NCBI GenBank assembly: GCA_036824465.1
Contig: DAITAC010000035.1
Coordinates: 1-37,942 of the forward strand
DNA length: 37,942 nt
Source: JAKOQB01 sp036824465
GTDB taxonomy: Bacteria; Pseudomonadota; Gammaproteobacteria; Burkholderiales; Burkholderiaceae_F
Reading direction: 5' to 3'
This document shows positions 1-8,150 of the stretch, piece by piece; the stretch's first letter is position 1; each line of letters starts with the position of its first letter. The notes beneath the pieces are model-generated. The model saw only the letters and a list, made by a program, of their open reading frames with translations. It was not told where the DNA came from and made no database searches. Made by a program: the position numbers and the translations under genes.

Positions 1-94
1 GCTGACGTTGCACTTCGATTGGCTGCGATACGTCCTTGAGCCGCCGCTCGGTAGGAGCGCCGGGCTTTCTCCACCCGGCCAACTGTGGGCGTTG

Positions 95-140
95 GCGAAT
101 GGCAGCTTTCCGACAGATCCAACGCCTGTTCGTCATTCGC
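95..140. repeat. REP-like imperfect palindrome in the gene-free left edge
   Basis: Bases 1-206 hold no supportable gene. Within them, gcgaatg (95-101) and cattcgc (134-140) form a perfect 7-bp inverted repeat, and the match extends imperfectly inward. The spacing and the intergenic position just past the stop of the DUF885 gene fit a short REP-type palindromic unit. Only one copy is in the window, so repetitiveness is not shown. Confidence 0.4.
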
Positions 141-206
141 TGACGCGCTTCGAGCGCACAGCGCAACGAGCGCTGCGTTTGCGGTCTTCTCGATTCTGCG
201 CGAGGC

Positions 207-2039
207 CTACCCGCGCGTTTTGATCCAGGCGTCTACCTGCTCGTCAAGGATCTCGAGCGGCAGCGCACCGCTGCCCAGCACGACATCATGGAAGGCCTTC
301 TCCGCCTCTGCGTCGAACCGGGGCCCCAGCGCTCGCTGCGCCCGTTCGCGCGCCGCGCGGATCGACAGCATGCCGACTGTGTAGGCGCACGCCTGTCCGG
401 GGTTAACAATGTATCTCTCGACCTCCGAGATCACACTGCCCTCCGGCAGGCCGGTTTTCTCCAGCATGTGGGCGATCGCCTGCTCGCGCGTCCAGCGCTT
501 GAAGTGGATGCCTGTATCGACGACCAGGCGCACCGCGCGGAACAACTCGGCCTGCAACCGGCCCAGGTCGCCAAAGGGATCGTCCTTGTAGAACCCGAGC
601 TCGGTGCCGAGCCATTCGGCGTAGAGCGCCCAACCCTCGGCGTAGGCAGTGAAGGGCACCACCTTCCGGAAAGTGGGCCCGTCCTTCTGCTCCTGCGCCA
701 GTGCGATCTGGAAGTGGTGGCCAGGCACGCCCTCGTGCAACGCGAGCGTGCGCATGCCGAACTTGGGCACCTCGCTCATGTCGCGCAGGTTGGCGAAGAA
801 GACGCCGGCTCGCGTACCGTCAATGGCCGGCGGGCTGTAATACGCGCCCGGCGCGGTCTTCTCCTTGAATTCCGGGATGCGCCTCACCTCGATCGGTGCC
901 TTGGGGACGAGTCCGATCACCGCGCGTGAGCGAGCGAGCTGGTCCTCGATCATCATGGTGTAGTCGGCGAGCGCGCTCTTCCGGCCAGCGTCGGTGTTGG
1001 GGTAGAGGAAGCGCGGGTCCTTCGCCAGCCGCGAGAGCGCCAAGGCGGGCGTCTCCCCGGGGTGCAGTTGCGCCTGCACGGTGAGGATCGCGGTCATCTC
1101 CGCCTCGATCCGCGCCACCTCCAACCGGCCCAGGTCGTACGCCTCCTGCGGCGTCGTGCGCGTCGTGGTCTCTCTGCGGAGGCGATATGCGTAGTGCGCA
1201 TCGCCGTCGGGCAGCTTCCACACACCGTCGTCGGTAGTCGTGCGCGGTAGCTGCCCTTCGAGGAAGCTGATCAGCTTGCGATAGGCGGGCAGCACAACGC
1301 TCTCGATGGCGCCGGCGCAGCGCGCGTTCAACGCCTGCTTGTCGGCTGGCGTGAGCTCGCCCAAGGCCTCGACCTTTCCAACGAAGTGCTTGTACAACGG
1401 GTTCTCGCTCGCGGGCTTGCTGACGAACTCTCGCATCTCTGCGAGCACCCGCTCGATCACGAAGCGCGGTGGCACCACGCCCTTCTGCTCGCGCAATGCG
1501 AGCCCCTCCAGCACCTGGTCGAACTTGCGGCCGATCTCGCCAAGCCGCGCGAGGTAGTCCTCAGCGCCGCGTCGGTCGGAGATGCGGTGCTCGTTGATGA
1601 GGAAGTCGGGCGTCTGGCTCTGCACGCCCCAGAGTTGATTGACGGGGTAGTCGTGGAAGCGGAACCGCTCGCCTTCAAGCTGGTTCCCGATGTACCAAGC
1701 GAGTATGCGCGTGGACATGCGCTGCGCGGGCGTCTGGCTCGCGAGGTCGTAGGACTTCAGGTCCGCGAGGTAACCGTGCCAGGTGGCGAAGTCGTGTTCC
1801 GTTTTGGCGATTGAGGCGTCGTCGAGATGAGCGTTGTGCCTTCGGTAGCCGAACTGCTCGGCGATTCCCAAAGACGTCAGCAGCTCCGGGTTCTCCAGGA
1901 CGAACGAGACGAAGACCTTCTCGTAGAAGAGGTTCAGGCTGAAGGGCCGGAACCAGATCAGGTTGACCACGAACACCACTGCAACGAGTAGGGCGGCAGC
2001 GAGCAGTGCACCGAGCCACTTGAATAGAGACCTGATCAT
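207..2039 (-). CDS. DUF885 family membrane-anchored metallopeptidase-like protein
   Basis: A 610-residue protein of the DUF885 family, which is related to zinc carboxypeptidase-like enzymes. Residues about 5-30 form one hydrophobic helix, either a signal anchor or an uncleaved signal, so the catalytic domain probably lies in the periplasm. The family signature HEGVPGHH is at about residues 435-442, followed by the EGWALYAE block about 20 residues on. Together they carry the expected zinc-binding His and Glu residues. The ATG at 2039 was chosen. A GTG one codon upstream (2042) is equally possible, and neither has a strong ribosome binding site. The downstream neighbour on the same strand is 166 bp away, so shared transcription with the glutamine-synthetase-like gene is uncertain. 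The substrate is unknown; a dipeptidase or carboxypeptidase role is family-level inference. Confidence 0.9.
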   Translation of the reverse strand: MIRSLFKWLGALLAAALLVAVVFVVNLIWFRPFSLNLFYEKVFVSFVLENPELLTSLGIAEQFGYRRHNAHLDDASIAKTEHDFATWHGYLADLKSYDLASQTPAQRMSTRILAWYIGNQLEGERFRFHDYPVNQLWGVQSQTPDFLINEHRISDRRGAEDYLARLGEIGRKFDQVLEGLALREQKGVVPPRFVIERVLAEMREFVSKPASENPLYKHFVGKVEALGELTPADKQALNARCAGAIESVVLPAYRKLISFLEGQLPRTTTDDGVWKLPDGDAHYAYRLRRETTTRTTPQEAYDLGRLEVARIEAEMTAILTVQAQLHPGETPALALSRLAKDPRFLYPNTDAGRKSALADYTMMIEDQLARSRAVIGLVPKAPIEVRRIPEFKEKTAPGAYYSPPAIDGTRAGVFFANLRDMSEVPKFGMRTLALHEGVPGHHFQIALAQEQKDGPTFRKVVPFTAYAEGWALYAEWLGTELGFYKDDPFGDLGRLQAELFRAVRLVVDTGIHFKRWTREQAIAHMLEKTGLPEGSVISEVERYIVNPGQACAYTVGMLSIRAARERAQRALGPRFDAEAEKAFHDVVLGSGALPLEILDEQVDAWIKTRG

Positions 2040-2205
2040 CACGGCAGCTCAACCAGGTGCGTCTGCTCGCTGAGGTGATTCAACGGGCACGCCCCACTGA
2101 AGTGAACTCGGTGGACAGCCGGTCTCCGCCGGATTGCTGACCTTCGATTGGCCTTGCACAACGGCACTCGCACGGCCGAGACTCGACTTCGTCGGCGCGC
2201 TGCGT

Positions 2206-3600
2206 CTACACAATCTCGAAATACCGCTTCAATTCCCAGTCCGTCACCCCGTCCTGCCACTGCCGCCATTCCCACTCGCGCGTCAACGCGAAGTGTTCGA
2301 CGAAATCATCACCTAGCCAGTCCCGTGCAACTTTGCTCTGCTTGAAGATCTCGGTCGTCGCCGCGAGCGATCGCGGCGCGCGCGGAATGTTCTCGCCGCC
2401 GACATTGGTGCCGGTGATCGGCTTGGCGGTGAGTTTGAGGTTCTTCTCCACGCCGTGCAGACCCGCAGCGAGCAGCGCGGCAACCGCCAGATACGGATTG
2501 ATGTCCGAGCCCGGGCAACGCGTCTCCAGCCGCGTGCTCTTGGGTGATCCGGAAATCACGCGGAAACTCGCGGTGCGGTTGTCGAAGCCCCAGGTCGGTT
2601 TGACCGGCGCCCAGAAGCCGTCGACCAGCCGCTTGTAGCTGTTGATCGTCGGCCAGAACATCGGCGCGAACTCCATCGCTACCGCGACCTGCCCGGCGAG
2701 AAAGCTCTCGAAGAGCTTGCTCATGCCTTGCCGGCTGCTTTTCACCGAACCCTGGTCGAAAAAGAGATTCTTCTTACCGTCTGACAGCGACTGGTGCACA
2801 TGCCCGCTGCAGCCCGGGTACTGCGCGTTCCACTTGGCCATGAAGCTCGGCATGATGCCGAAGCGCGCGCCGATCTCCTTGGCGCCGCCCTTGAACAGCA
2901 GCGCGCGGTCGGCGGCTTCGAGCGCCTCGGAAAACTGGATCGCGGCCTCGTAAACGCCTGGCCCGGTCTCCGTGTGCAGTCCTTCGATCGGCACGCGGAA
3001 CGCCAGCATGTCGTCGAGCAGCGCGTTGAAGTACTCGCGGTTCTCGTTGGCGCGCAGCAGCGAGTAGCCGAACATGCCGGGGGTGAGCGGCGTCGGCCCG
3101 ACGCCTTTCTTCTCGGCCCAGCTTTGCGGTGTCTCGCGGAAGTTGAACCACTCGAACTCCAGCCCGCACATCGGCTGCACGCCGAGCTTCTCGGCGCGCT
3201 TGAGCACGCGCTTGAGCGTCTGGCGCGGGCAGAGCGGATGCGGCGCCCCGTCCGTCGTGACGAACTCACCGAGAAAGAACGGAATGTTTCCGTCCCACGG
3301 CACGTGACGCATCGTCGACAGGTCAATCCGCGCGAGGGCGTCGGGAAAGCCATGCTGCCATCCGGTGAGCTTGGTGTTGTCATAGCAGGCATCGTTAATG
3401 TCCCAGCCGAACACGACATCACAGAAGCCGAAACCGCTGTCCGCGGCGGACATGAACTTGTCTTTGTGCAGGTACTTGCCGCGCATCACTCCGTCGATGT
3501 CACTGACAGCGACCTTGACCTTCTTCAGGGGGGAGTTTTCGACCGCGTTCAGTGCCGCGACCTGCGCCGCCGACGCCGGCGGGTTCTTCCTGGTGGCCAT
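2206..3600 (-). CDS. Glutamine synthetase family protein (GlnA/PuuA-like ligase)
   Basis: A 464-residue ATP-dependent gamma-glutamyl ligase of the glutamine synthetase fold. The N-terminal beta-grasp region contains VAVSDIDGVMRGK. The catalytic domain contains LHTETGPGVYEAA (metal and glutamate ligands), GCSGHVHQSL (equivalent to the GS nucleotide and glutamate site) and RCPGSDINPYLAVAALLAAG near the C-terminus. The adenylylation-site tail of classical GlnA is not evident and the length is typical of the PuuA/GlnT-like group. The substrate could therefore be an amine such as putrescine or ethylamine rather than ammonia. The start at 3600 was chosen over the longer frame to 3708 because aGAGGAGcaaggg precedes this ATG at correct spacing. 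No puu genes lie nearby, so the amine substrate is not fixed by context. Confidence 0.9.
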   Translation of the reverse strand: MATRKNPPASAAQVAALNAVENSPLKKVKVAVSDIDGVMRGKYLHKDKFMSAADSGFGFCDVVFGWDINDACYDNTKLTGWQHGFPDALARIDLSTMRHVPWDGNIPFFLGEFVTTDGAPHPLCPRQTLKRVLKRAEKLGVQPMCGLEFEWFNFRETPQSWAEKKGVGPTPLTPGMFGYSLLRANENREYFNALLDDMLAFRVPIEGLHTETGPGVYEAAIQFSEALEAADRALLFKGGAKEIGARFGIMPSFMAKWNAQYPGCSGHVHQSLSDGKKNLFFDQGSVKSSRQGMSKLFESFLAGQVAVAMEFAPMFWPTINSYKRLVDGFWAPVKPTWGFDNRTASFRVISGSPKSTRLETRCPGSDINPYLAVAALLAAGLHGVEKNLKLTAKPITGTNVGGENIPRAPRSLAATTEIFKQSKVARDWLGDDFVEHFALTREWEWRQWQDGVTDWELKRYFEIV

Positions 3601-3703
3601 CCCTTGCTCCTCTGCTGACTCCTGCGCGGCAGTTTGCAGCAGCCACGCGGCAATGTCCAAAGCGGGGGCGGCTTGATAGGCGCCACGATCGCCCATATTT
3701 CCC

Positions 3704-3733
3704 TGCATGTGCCGCGACAGCGGTCCTTATAAT
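3704..3733 (+). promoter_or_regulatory. Candidate sigma70 promoter of fmdB
   Basis: A perfect TATAAT lies at 3728-3733, 28 bases before the fmdB ATG. The -35 region (tgcatg, 3704-3709, 18-bp spacer) is poor. Transcription from here would start near 3740 and leave a leader of about 20 bases. The call rests mainly on the -10 box. Confidence 0.45.
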
Positions 3734-3761
3734 TCAGCCAGTTACGAATTCCGAGGGTGCC

Positions 3762-4088
3762 ATGCCGATCTACGCCTACAAGTGTTCGTCCTGCGGACAC
3801 GCGCAGGACATCCTGCAGAAGGTTTCCGAAGCGCCGCTGTCGGTCTGCACCGCGTGTGGGGCGACGACGTTCTCGAAGCAACTGACCGCTCCGGGATTCC
3901 AGCTCAAGGGCAGTGGCTGGTACGCGACCGACTTCAAGAACGGCTCAGGCAAGAAACCCGAAACCGACAAGACGGAAACGGCCACGCCGACCAAATCCGA
4001 CACCGCGACCACGACGGACGCAAAACCCACGACGGAGACCAAAGCGCCAACGGCGTGCGGCGCGGGAGGTTGCCCCGCATGCTCGTGA
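3762..4088 (+). CDS. FmdB family zinc ribbon protein
   Basis: A 108-residue protein. The N-terminal 35 residues are a FmdB/CxxC_CxxC_SSSS zinc ribbon, with cysteines at 8, 11, 29 and 32 (CSSC and CTAC), starting with the typical MPIYAYKC. Residues 50-95 are low complexity, rich in Thr, Lys and Asp. The tail is a second Cys cluster (CGAGGCPACS). The family is named after a putative regulator of formamidase genes in Methylophilus, but its biochemical role is unknown. The start follows cgaGGGtgcc, giving a modest Shine-Dalgarno. It precedes DUF502 and aspS, the usual betaproteobacterial order, and an intrinsic terminator lies directly after its stop. Confidence 0.92.
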   Translation: MPIYAYKCSSCGHAQDILQKVSEAPLSVCTACGATTFSKQLTAPGFQLKGSGWYATDFKNGSGKKPETDKTETATPTKSDTATTTDAKPTTETKAPTACGAGGCPACS

Positions 4089-4104
4089 GCAATTCCGAAG
4101 CCCC

Positions 4105-4134
4105 TCAAGCCGCGGCGAACGCCGCGGTTTTTTT
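4105..4134 (+). terminator. Intrinsic terminator after fmdB
   Basis: Arms ccgcggc (4110-4116) and gccgcgg (4121-4127) enclose the loop gaac, followed by seven T residues. It lies 25 bases before the DUF502 ATG, so it should stop or attenuate read-through from fmdB into DUF502. Confidence 0.85.
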
Positions 4135-4158
4135 CTTCTCGACGCCGAGCCGCATTTC

Positions 4159-4821
4159 ATGATCAAGAAATACCTGATCACCGGTTTGTTGATCTGGCTG
4201 CCGATCGCGGCGACCCTGTGGATTCTCGACCTGATCCTGAGCACGCTCGACCGCTCACTGCTGTTGCTGCCGGAGTCGTGGCGGCCCGACGCGCTGTTCG
4301 GCATGCATATTCCGGGCTTCGGGCTGATTCTGTCGTTCCTGATCCTGCTTGCCACCGGCGTGCTGGCGGCCAACATCCTTGGCCAGCGTCTGGTCCGCTG
4401 GTCGGAAAACTTTCTCAACCGCATTCCGATCGTGCGCTCGATCTATTCGAGCGTGAAGCAGGTTTCGGACACGATGCTGTCGCCCAAGGGCAACGCGTTT
4501 CGAAAGGCGGTGCTGGTCGAGTTCCCGCAGCGCGGTCAATGGGCGATCGGACTCGTGGTCGGCACGCCCGGCCCCGCGATTGCCGGCCATCTGGGTCCCG
4601 ACGCGATCACCGTGTTTGTGCCGACGGCGCCGAATCCGACTTCGGGTTACACCATCATCGTGCCGCCGAGCGAGGTGAAGGAACTCGACATCAGCGTCGA
4701 CGACGCGCTGAAATTCATCGTCTCGCTGGGCGTCGTGGTGCCGATGGGAGGCCGCCCGCCGCGACCGGCTGCGCTGACCAGCGAAACGCCGGGTGTGGCC
4801 CCGCATGGAAGCGCGGGTTGA
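4159..4821 (+). CDS. DUF502 family inner-membrane protein
   Basis: A 220-residue DUF502 protein. Residues about 6-30 (LITGLLIWLPIAATLWIL) and about 50-75 (GFGLILSFLILLATGVLAA) are two transmembrane helices. They are followed by the conserved RIPIVRSIYSSVKQV block and a soluble domain with VFVPTAPNPTSGY. The C-terminus is Pro- and Gly-rich. The family is very widespread in proteobacteria next to aspS and has no assigned reaction. The ATG directly follows the fmdB terminator and has no convincing Shine-Dalgarno, so its expression depends on terminator read-through or on an unseen promoter. Confidence 0.9.
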   Translation: MIKKYLITGLLIWLPIAATLWILDLILSTLDRSLLLLPESWRPDALFGMHIPGFGLILSFLILLATGVLAANILGQRLVRWSENFLNRIPIVRSIYSSVKQVSDTMLSPKGNAFRKAVLVEFPQRGQWAIGLVVGTPGPAIAGHLGPDAITVFVPTAPNPTSGYTIIVPPSEVKELDISVDDALKFIVSLGVVVPMGGRPPRPAALTSETPGVAPHGSAG

Positions 4822-4832
4822 GAGGAGAGGGG

Positions 4833-4943
4833 ATGCCTGCTAAGGTTGAGGACATGACGACGCAATTCACTTCAATCGCCCCGCGCGGTGCGCGCGTGGC
4901 CGATGTCGTCCTGCCTGCGGTTCGCAACGACCGAAACCGCTAG
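4833..4943 (+). CDS. Possible 36-residue small protein upstream of aspS
   Basis: A short frame starts at the ATG at 4833, 11 bases after the DUF502 stop, preceded by the purine-rich gagaggagagggg, which is an unusually strong ribosome binding site. A second in-frame ATG is at 4854. The product (MPAKVEDMTTQF...) matches no family I recognise. It could be a translated leader of the aspS transcript, a decayed fragment or chance. Besides this frame, 4822-5061 holds only the tandem repeat at 4975-5010. Confidence 0.25.
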   Translation: MPAKVEDMTTQFTSIAPRGARVADVVLPAVRNDRNR

Positions 4944-4974
4944 GGTCGGGCGGCTCGCGTCGTTCGGCCCTGCA

Positions 4975-5010
4975 CGGTCAAATAAGCGGTCAAATAAGCG
5001 GTCAAATAAG
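4975..5010. repeat. Three tandem copies of a 12-bp unit in the aspS leader
   Basis: The unit cggtcaaataag occurs three times head to tail without mismatch (4975-4986, 4987-4998, 4999-5010), ending 51 bases before the aspS ATG. It is AT-richer than its surroundings. Copy number could vary by slippage. The perfect identity suggests recent expansion. Confidence 0.9.
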
Positions 5011-5061
5011 CGCGGCCGCGTTGCGACCGCGCCCCACAGCTGAATCATCCTGGAGCTTTTC

Positions 5062-6873
5062 ATGCGTACCGAATACTGCGGCCTGGTGGACGCCAAGTTC
5101 ATCGGCCAGACCGTCACATTGTTTGGCTGGGTGCATCGCCGCCGCGACCACGGCGGCGTCATTTTCATTGACCTGCGCGACCGGGAAGGCCTGGTGCAGG
5201 TGGTGTGCGATCCCGATCGCGCCAATGTCTTCGCGCAGGCTGAAAAAATTCGCAGCGAGTTCTGCATCAAGGTCGTCGGCGCCGTGCGCAAGCGGCCCGA
5301 AGGCACGGCCAACGCCAACCTCGTGTCGGGCGAGATCGAGGTGCTGTGCCAGCAGCTCGAGATCCTGAATCCCTCGGTCGCGGTCCCGTTCCAGCTTGAC
5401 GATGAGGACCTGTCCGAGTCGACGCGGCTGACCCATCGCGTGCTGGATCTGCGCCGTCTGCAGATGCAGAACAACCTGAAGCTGCGTTATCGCGTGACGA
5501 TGGCGGTGCGAAAGTTCCTCGATGCGCACGGTTTCATCGACATCGAAACGCCGATGCTGACCAAGAGCACGCCGGAAGGCGCGCGCGACTACCTCGTTCC
5601 GTCGCGTGTGCACGACGGCCAGTTCTACGCACTGCCGCAGTCGCCGCAGCTCTTCAAGCAGCTGCTGATGATCGCTGGCTTCGACCGCTACTACCAGATC
5701 GTCAAGTGCTTCCGCGACGAGGACCTCAGAGCCGACCGCCAGCCCGAGTTCACGCAGATCGATATCGAGACCTCGTTCCTGGCCGAGCAGGAGATCCGCG
5801 CGCTGATGGAAGAGATGATCCGCATCGTGTTCGCCGAGACGATGCAGGTCACGCTGCCGAACCCGTTTCCGGTGATCACCTATACCGAGGCGATGCGCCG
5901 CTACGGCTCCGACAAGCCGGACCTGCGCGTGAAGCTCGAACTCACGGAACTCACCGACGTGGTGCGCGACGTCGACTTCAAGGTCTTCAAGGCCGCCACC
6001 GAGATGAAGGACGGTCGCGTCGCCGCGCTGCGTGTGCCGCACGGCGCGGAGATGCCTCGATCGGAGATCGATTCCTTCACCGAATTCGTCAAGATTTACG
6101 GCGCGAAGGGGCTTGCGTACATCAAGGTCAACGAGAAGGCGAAGGGCCCAGGTCAGGACATAAGACAGGGCCTGCAGTCTCCGATCGTCAAGAACCTGCA
6201 CGACGCCGCCTTGGCGGAGATCCTGAAGCGCACCGGGGCGCAGGATGGTGATCTGATCTTCTTCGGTGCCGATCGCGCCAAGGTGGTCGCCGACAGCATG
6301 GGGGCGCTGCGCACGAAGATCGGTCACAGCGAGTTCGGCAAGAAGCACGGGCTGTCGGAGGCCGGCTGGCGCCCGCTGTGGGTGATCGACTTTCCGATGT
6401 TCGAGTTCGATGAGGAAGAGCAGCGCTACGTCGCCGCGCACCACCCGTTCACGAGCCCGAAGGACGAGCACCTGGACTATCTGGAAACCGATCCGAGCAA
6501 GTGCCTGGCCAAGGCGTACGACATGGCGCTCAACGGCTGGGAAATCGGCGGCGGCTCGGTGCGGATCCACCGTGAGGACGTGCAGAGCAAGGTGTTCCGC
6601 GCGCTGAAGATCGGGCCGGAGGAAGCGCGCGCGAAGTTCGGCTTCCTGCTCGATGCACTCCAGTATGGCGCGCCGCCCCACGGCGGCATCGCGTTCGGCC
6701 TGGATCGCATCGTGACGATGATGGCGGGTGCCGAGAGCATTCGCGATGTGATCGCTTTTCCGAAGACACAGCGCGCGCAGTGTCTGCTGACACAGGCGCC
6801 AAGCCCGGTCGACGAGAAGCAACTGCGCGAATTGCATATCCGACTGCGCAACCCGGAGCCAAAGGCGGCGTGA
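5062..6873 (+). CDS. aspS: Aspartyl-tRNA synthetase
   Basis: A 603-residue class IIb aminoacyl-tRNA synthetase that charges tRNA-Asp in the cytosol. It has the N-terminal OB-fold anticodon-binding domain (residues about 1-105) and the catalytic core with motif 2 (CFRDEDLRADRQPEFTQID). The GAD insertion lies in the middle, and motif 3 is GIAFGLDRIVTMMAG near residue 550. Residue 30 in RRRDHGG is His, the residue associated with non-discriminating bacterial AspRS that also charge tRNA-Asn. Discriminating enzymes such as that of E. coli have Leu there. Start: ATG with ctGGAGctttt upstream. Its TGA overlaps the GTG start of the next gene. It is followed by a long co-directional train that includes nudB. 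Confidence 0.98.
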   Translation: MRTEYCGLVDAKFIGQTVTLFGWVHRRRDHGGVIFIDLRDREGLVQVVCDPDRANVFAQAEKIRSEFCIKVVGAVRKRPEGTANANLVSGEIEVLCQQLEILNPSVAVPFQLDDEDLSESTRLTHRVLDLRRLQMQNNLKLRYRVTMAVRKFLDAHGFIDIETPMLTKSTPEGARDYLVPSRVHDGQFYALPQSPQLFKQLLMIAGFDRYYQIVKCFRDEDLRADRQPEFTQIDIETSFLAEQEIRALMEEMIRIVFAETMQVTLPNPFPVITYTEAMRRYGSDKPDLRVKLELTELTDVVRDVDFKVFKAATEMKDGRVAALRVPHGAEMPRSEIDSFTEFVKIYGAKGLAYIKVNEKAKGPGQDIRQGLQSPIVKNLHDAALAEILKRTGAQDGDLIFFGADRAKVVADSMGALRTKIGHSEFGKKHGLSEAGWRPLWVIDFPMFEFDEEEQRYVAAHHPFTSPKDEHLDYLETDPSKCLAKAYDMALNGWEIGGGSVRIHREDVQSKVFRALKIGPEEARAKFGFLLDALQYGAPPHGGIAFGLDRIVTMMAGAESIRDVIAFPKTQRAQCLLTQAPSPVDEKQLRELHIRLRNPEPKAA

Positions 6874-8150
6874 AACTGAAGGCGTTGCTCGCGGCCGTGG
6901 TGCTCGCTGCGGCGGCGGACGCCGGCGCGCAGGCCGAAAGCTGGCTCTATCGCGTGCAATTCGAGGCGGCCACGCCGTTCGTCGCCCGGGTCGAGGTCGA
7001 ACTGCCGCCGTTGCGGCGCGCGCGCGAGTTCGACGTCCGGGTGCGCGGCGCGACGATGAACATCGCGTCGCAGGTGTTCAATGTCAGCTGCGACGGCACG
7101 CCCCTGACGGCCGATGCGAGCGGCACCTGGCGCATCGATGGCCGCAGTTGCGCACGGCTTGCCTGGCAGGTGCAGTTCAATGAGGTGACCGAGGCCGGCG
7201 TAGACGCTGCGCAGCAGGCGAGCGTGTACGAACCACGGCTCCGACTGTGGCTGTTGTCCGATCCGGCGTCGCTGCTGCGGCCCGTCGACGCCGGCGCGGC
7301 GCACCAGGGCGAGATCGAGTTCATCGGCGGTGGTGTGGTCAATGGTGGCGCCTATGGTTCGCGCCCTGGTCGCCGCCGCCTGCCGAGTGCCGCGTTCGCC
7401 CCCGAGTTCTTTGCGATCGGCAATGCGCCGGTTTCGATCGTGCGCGAGGGCCAGGCCGATCTCATCTATGTGAATGCGCTCGGCGTGCCGCTCACCGATC
7501 TGTTCGGCCAGCATCGGCGCGCGCTCGGTTACCTGATGAAAGTGACGGGAGCACGCTTCGACGGGTTGTTGCGCTCTACGGTGGTCTGGCTGCCGATCGC
7601 TGCCGGTCGAAACGAGATGGGTGGCGCGGCCGGTTTTCGCACATTGCTGGTCAACGGCGCGGTCGAAAGCGGCCGACTTGTCCGCGCCGAAGCCACGCTC
7701 GCAGTCCTGCTGCACGAGCAGTTTCACCAGCTGACTCAGGTGGGCCTGCCGCTGTGGGCCAACGAGAGCCTGGCGCAGTACTACGCGCTCAAGGCGTTGC
7801 GGCGAAGCGACCTGCCGCGCGACGCGGTACTGGAGGTCGAACGTCGTTTCATCGATCCGATGCGTTCGCCGCGCCTGACACTGCGCCAGGTCCAGGCGCG
7901 CGTGCAGCAGCAGAAAGACAAAGGCGAGTACAGCTTGTTCTACTCTGACGGCGCAACCTTCTGGGACCGCGTTGATCGTGCGATCCAGCGGCGCAGTGCG
8001 GGGTTCCGCACGCTGGACTCGCTGCTGCCGGCGATCCTGGGTGCGAAGTGGGAGAACGACCAGATTCCGCGCAACATCGTCGAAATGATTCAAAGGCATG
8101 CGGGCGACGATGCGGCGGATCGCCTGATCGAACGCTATGTCGGAATCTGA
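6870..8150 (+). CDS. Secreted HExxH metallopeptidase-like protein
   Basis: A 426-residue protein of unknown substrate. Residues 1-21 are a signal peptide (hydrophobic LLAAVVLAAAADAGAQA), so it is exported. The C-terminal half has HEQFH at 282-286 and WANESLAQYY with a Glu at 299. This is the HExxH...E arrangement of the peptidase MA/gluzincin superfamily, although the gap of 12 residues is short. The N-terminal half looks like a beta-rich domain, as in M61-type proteins. The GTG at 6870 was chosen because it overlaps the aspS stop (GTGA) and gives a clean signal peptide; the longer frame lies inside aspS. Its end overlaps the GNAT gene by 14 bases, so translational coupling is likely. Peptidase activity is inferred from the motif only. 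Confidence 0.8.
   Translation: MKLKALLAAVVLAAAADAGAQAESWLYRVQFEAATPFVARVEVELPPLRRAREFDVRVRGATMNIASQVFNVSCDGTPLTADASGTWRIDGRSCARLAWQVQFNEVTEAGVDAAQQASVYEPRLRLWLLSDPASLLRPVDAGAAHQGEIEFIGGGVVNGGAYGSRPGRRRLPSAAFAPEFFAIGNAPVSIVREGQADLIYVNALGVPLTDLFGQHRRALGYLMKVTGARFDGLLRSTVVWLPIAAGRNEMGGAAGFRTLLVNGAVESGRLVRAEATLAVLLHEQFHQLTQVGLPLWANESLAQYYALKALRRSDLPRDAVLEVERRFIDPMRSPRLTLRQVQARVQQQKDKGEYSLFYSDGATFWDRVDRAIQRRSAGFRTLDSLLPAILGAKWENDQIPRNIVEMIQRHAGDDAADRLIERYVGI

Noticed and set aside
1..30. Similarity between gctgac...cttcgattggc at the left edge and gctgaccttcgattggcc near 2131
   Set aside because: Only about 18 bases match with a gap; too short to call a repeat family from two copies.
4975..5010. 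Tandem repeat considered as a CRISPR remnant
   Set aside because: Units are 12 bp and directly abutting, with no spacers and no cas genes.
5002..6837. 611-codon open frame antisense to aspS
   Set aside because: Lies entirely opposite aspS, has no family signature and is Arg/His-rich as expected for the complement of a GC-rich gene.
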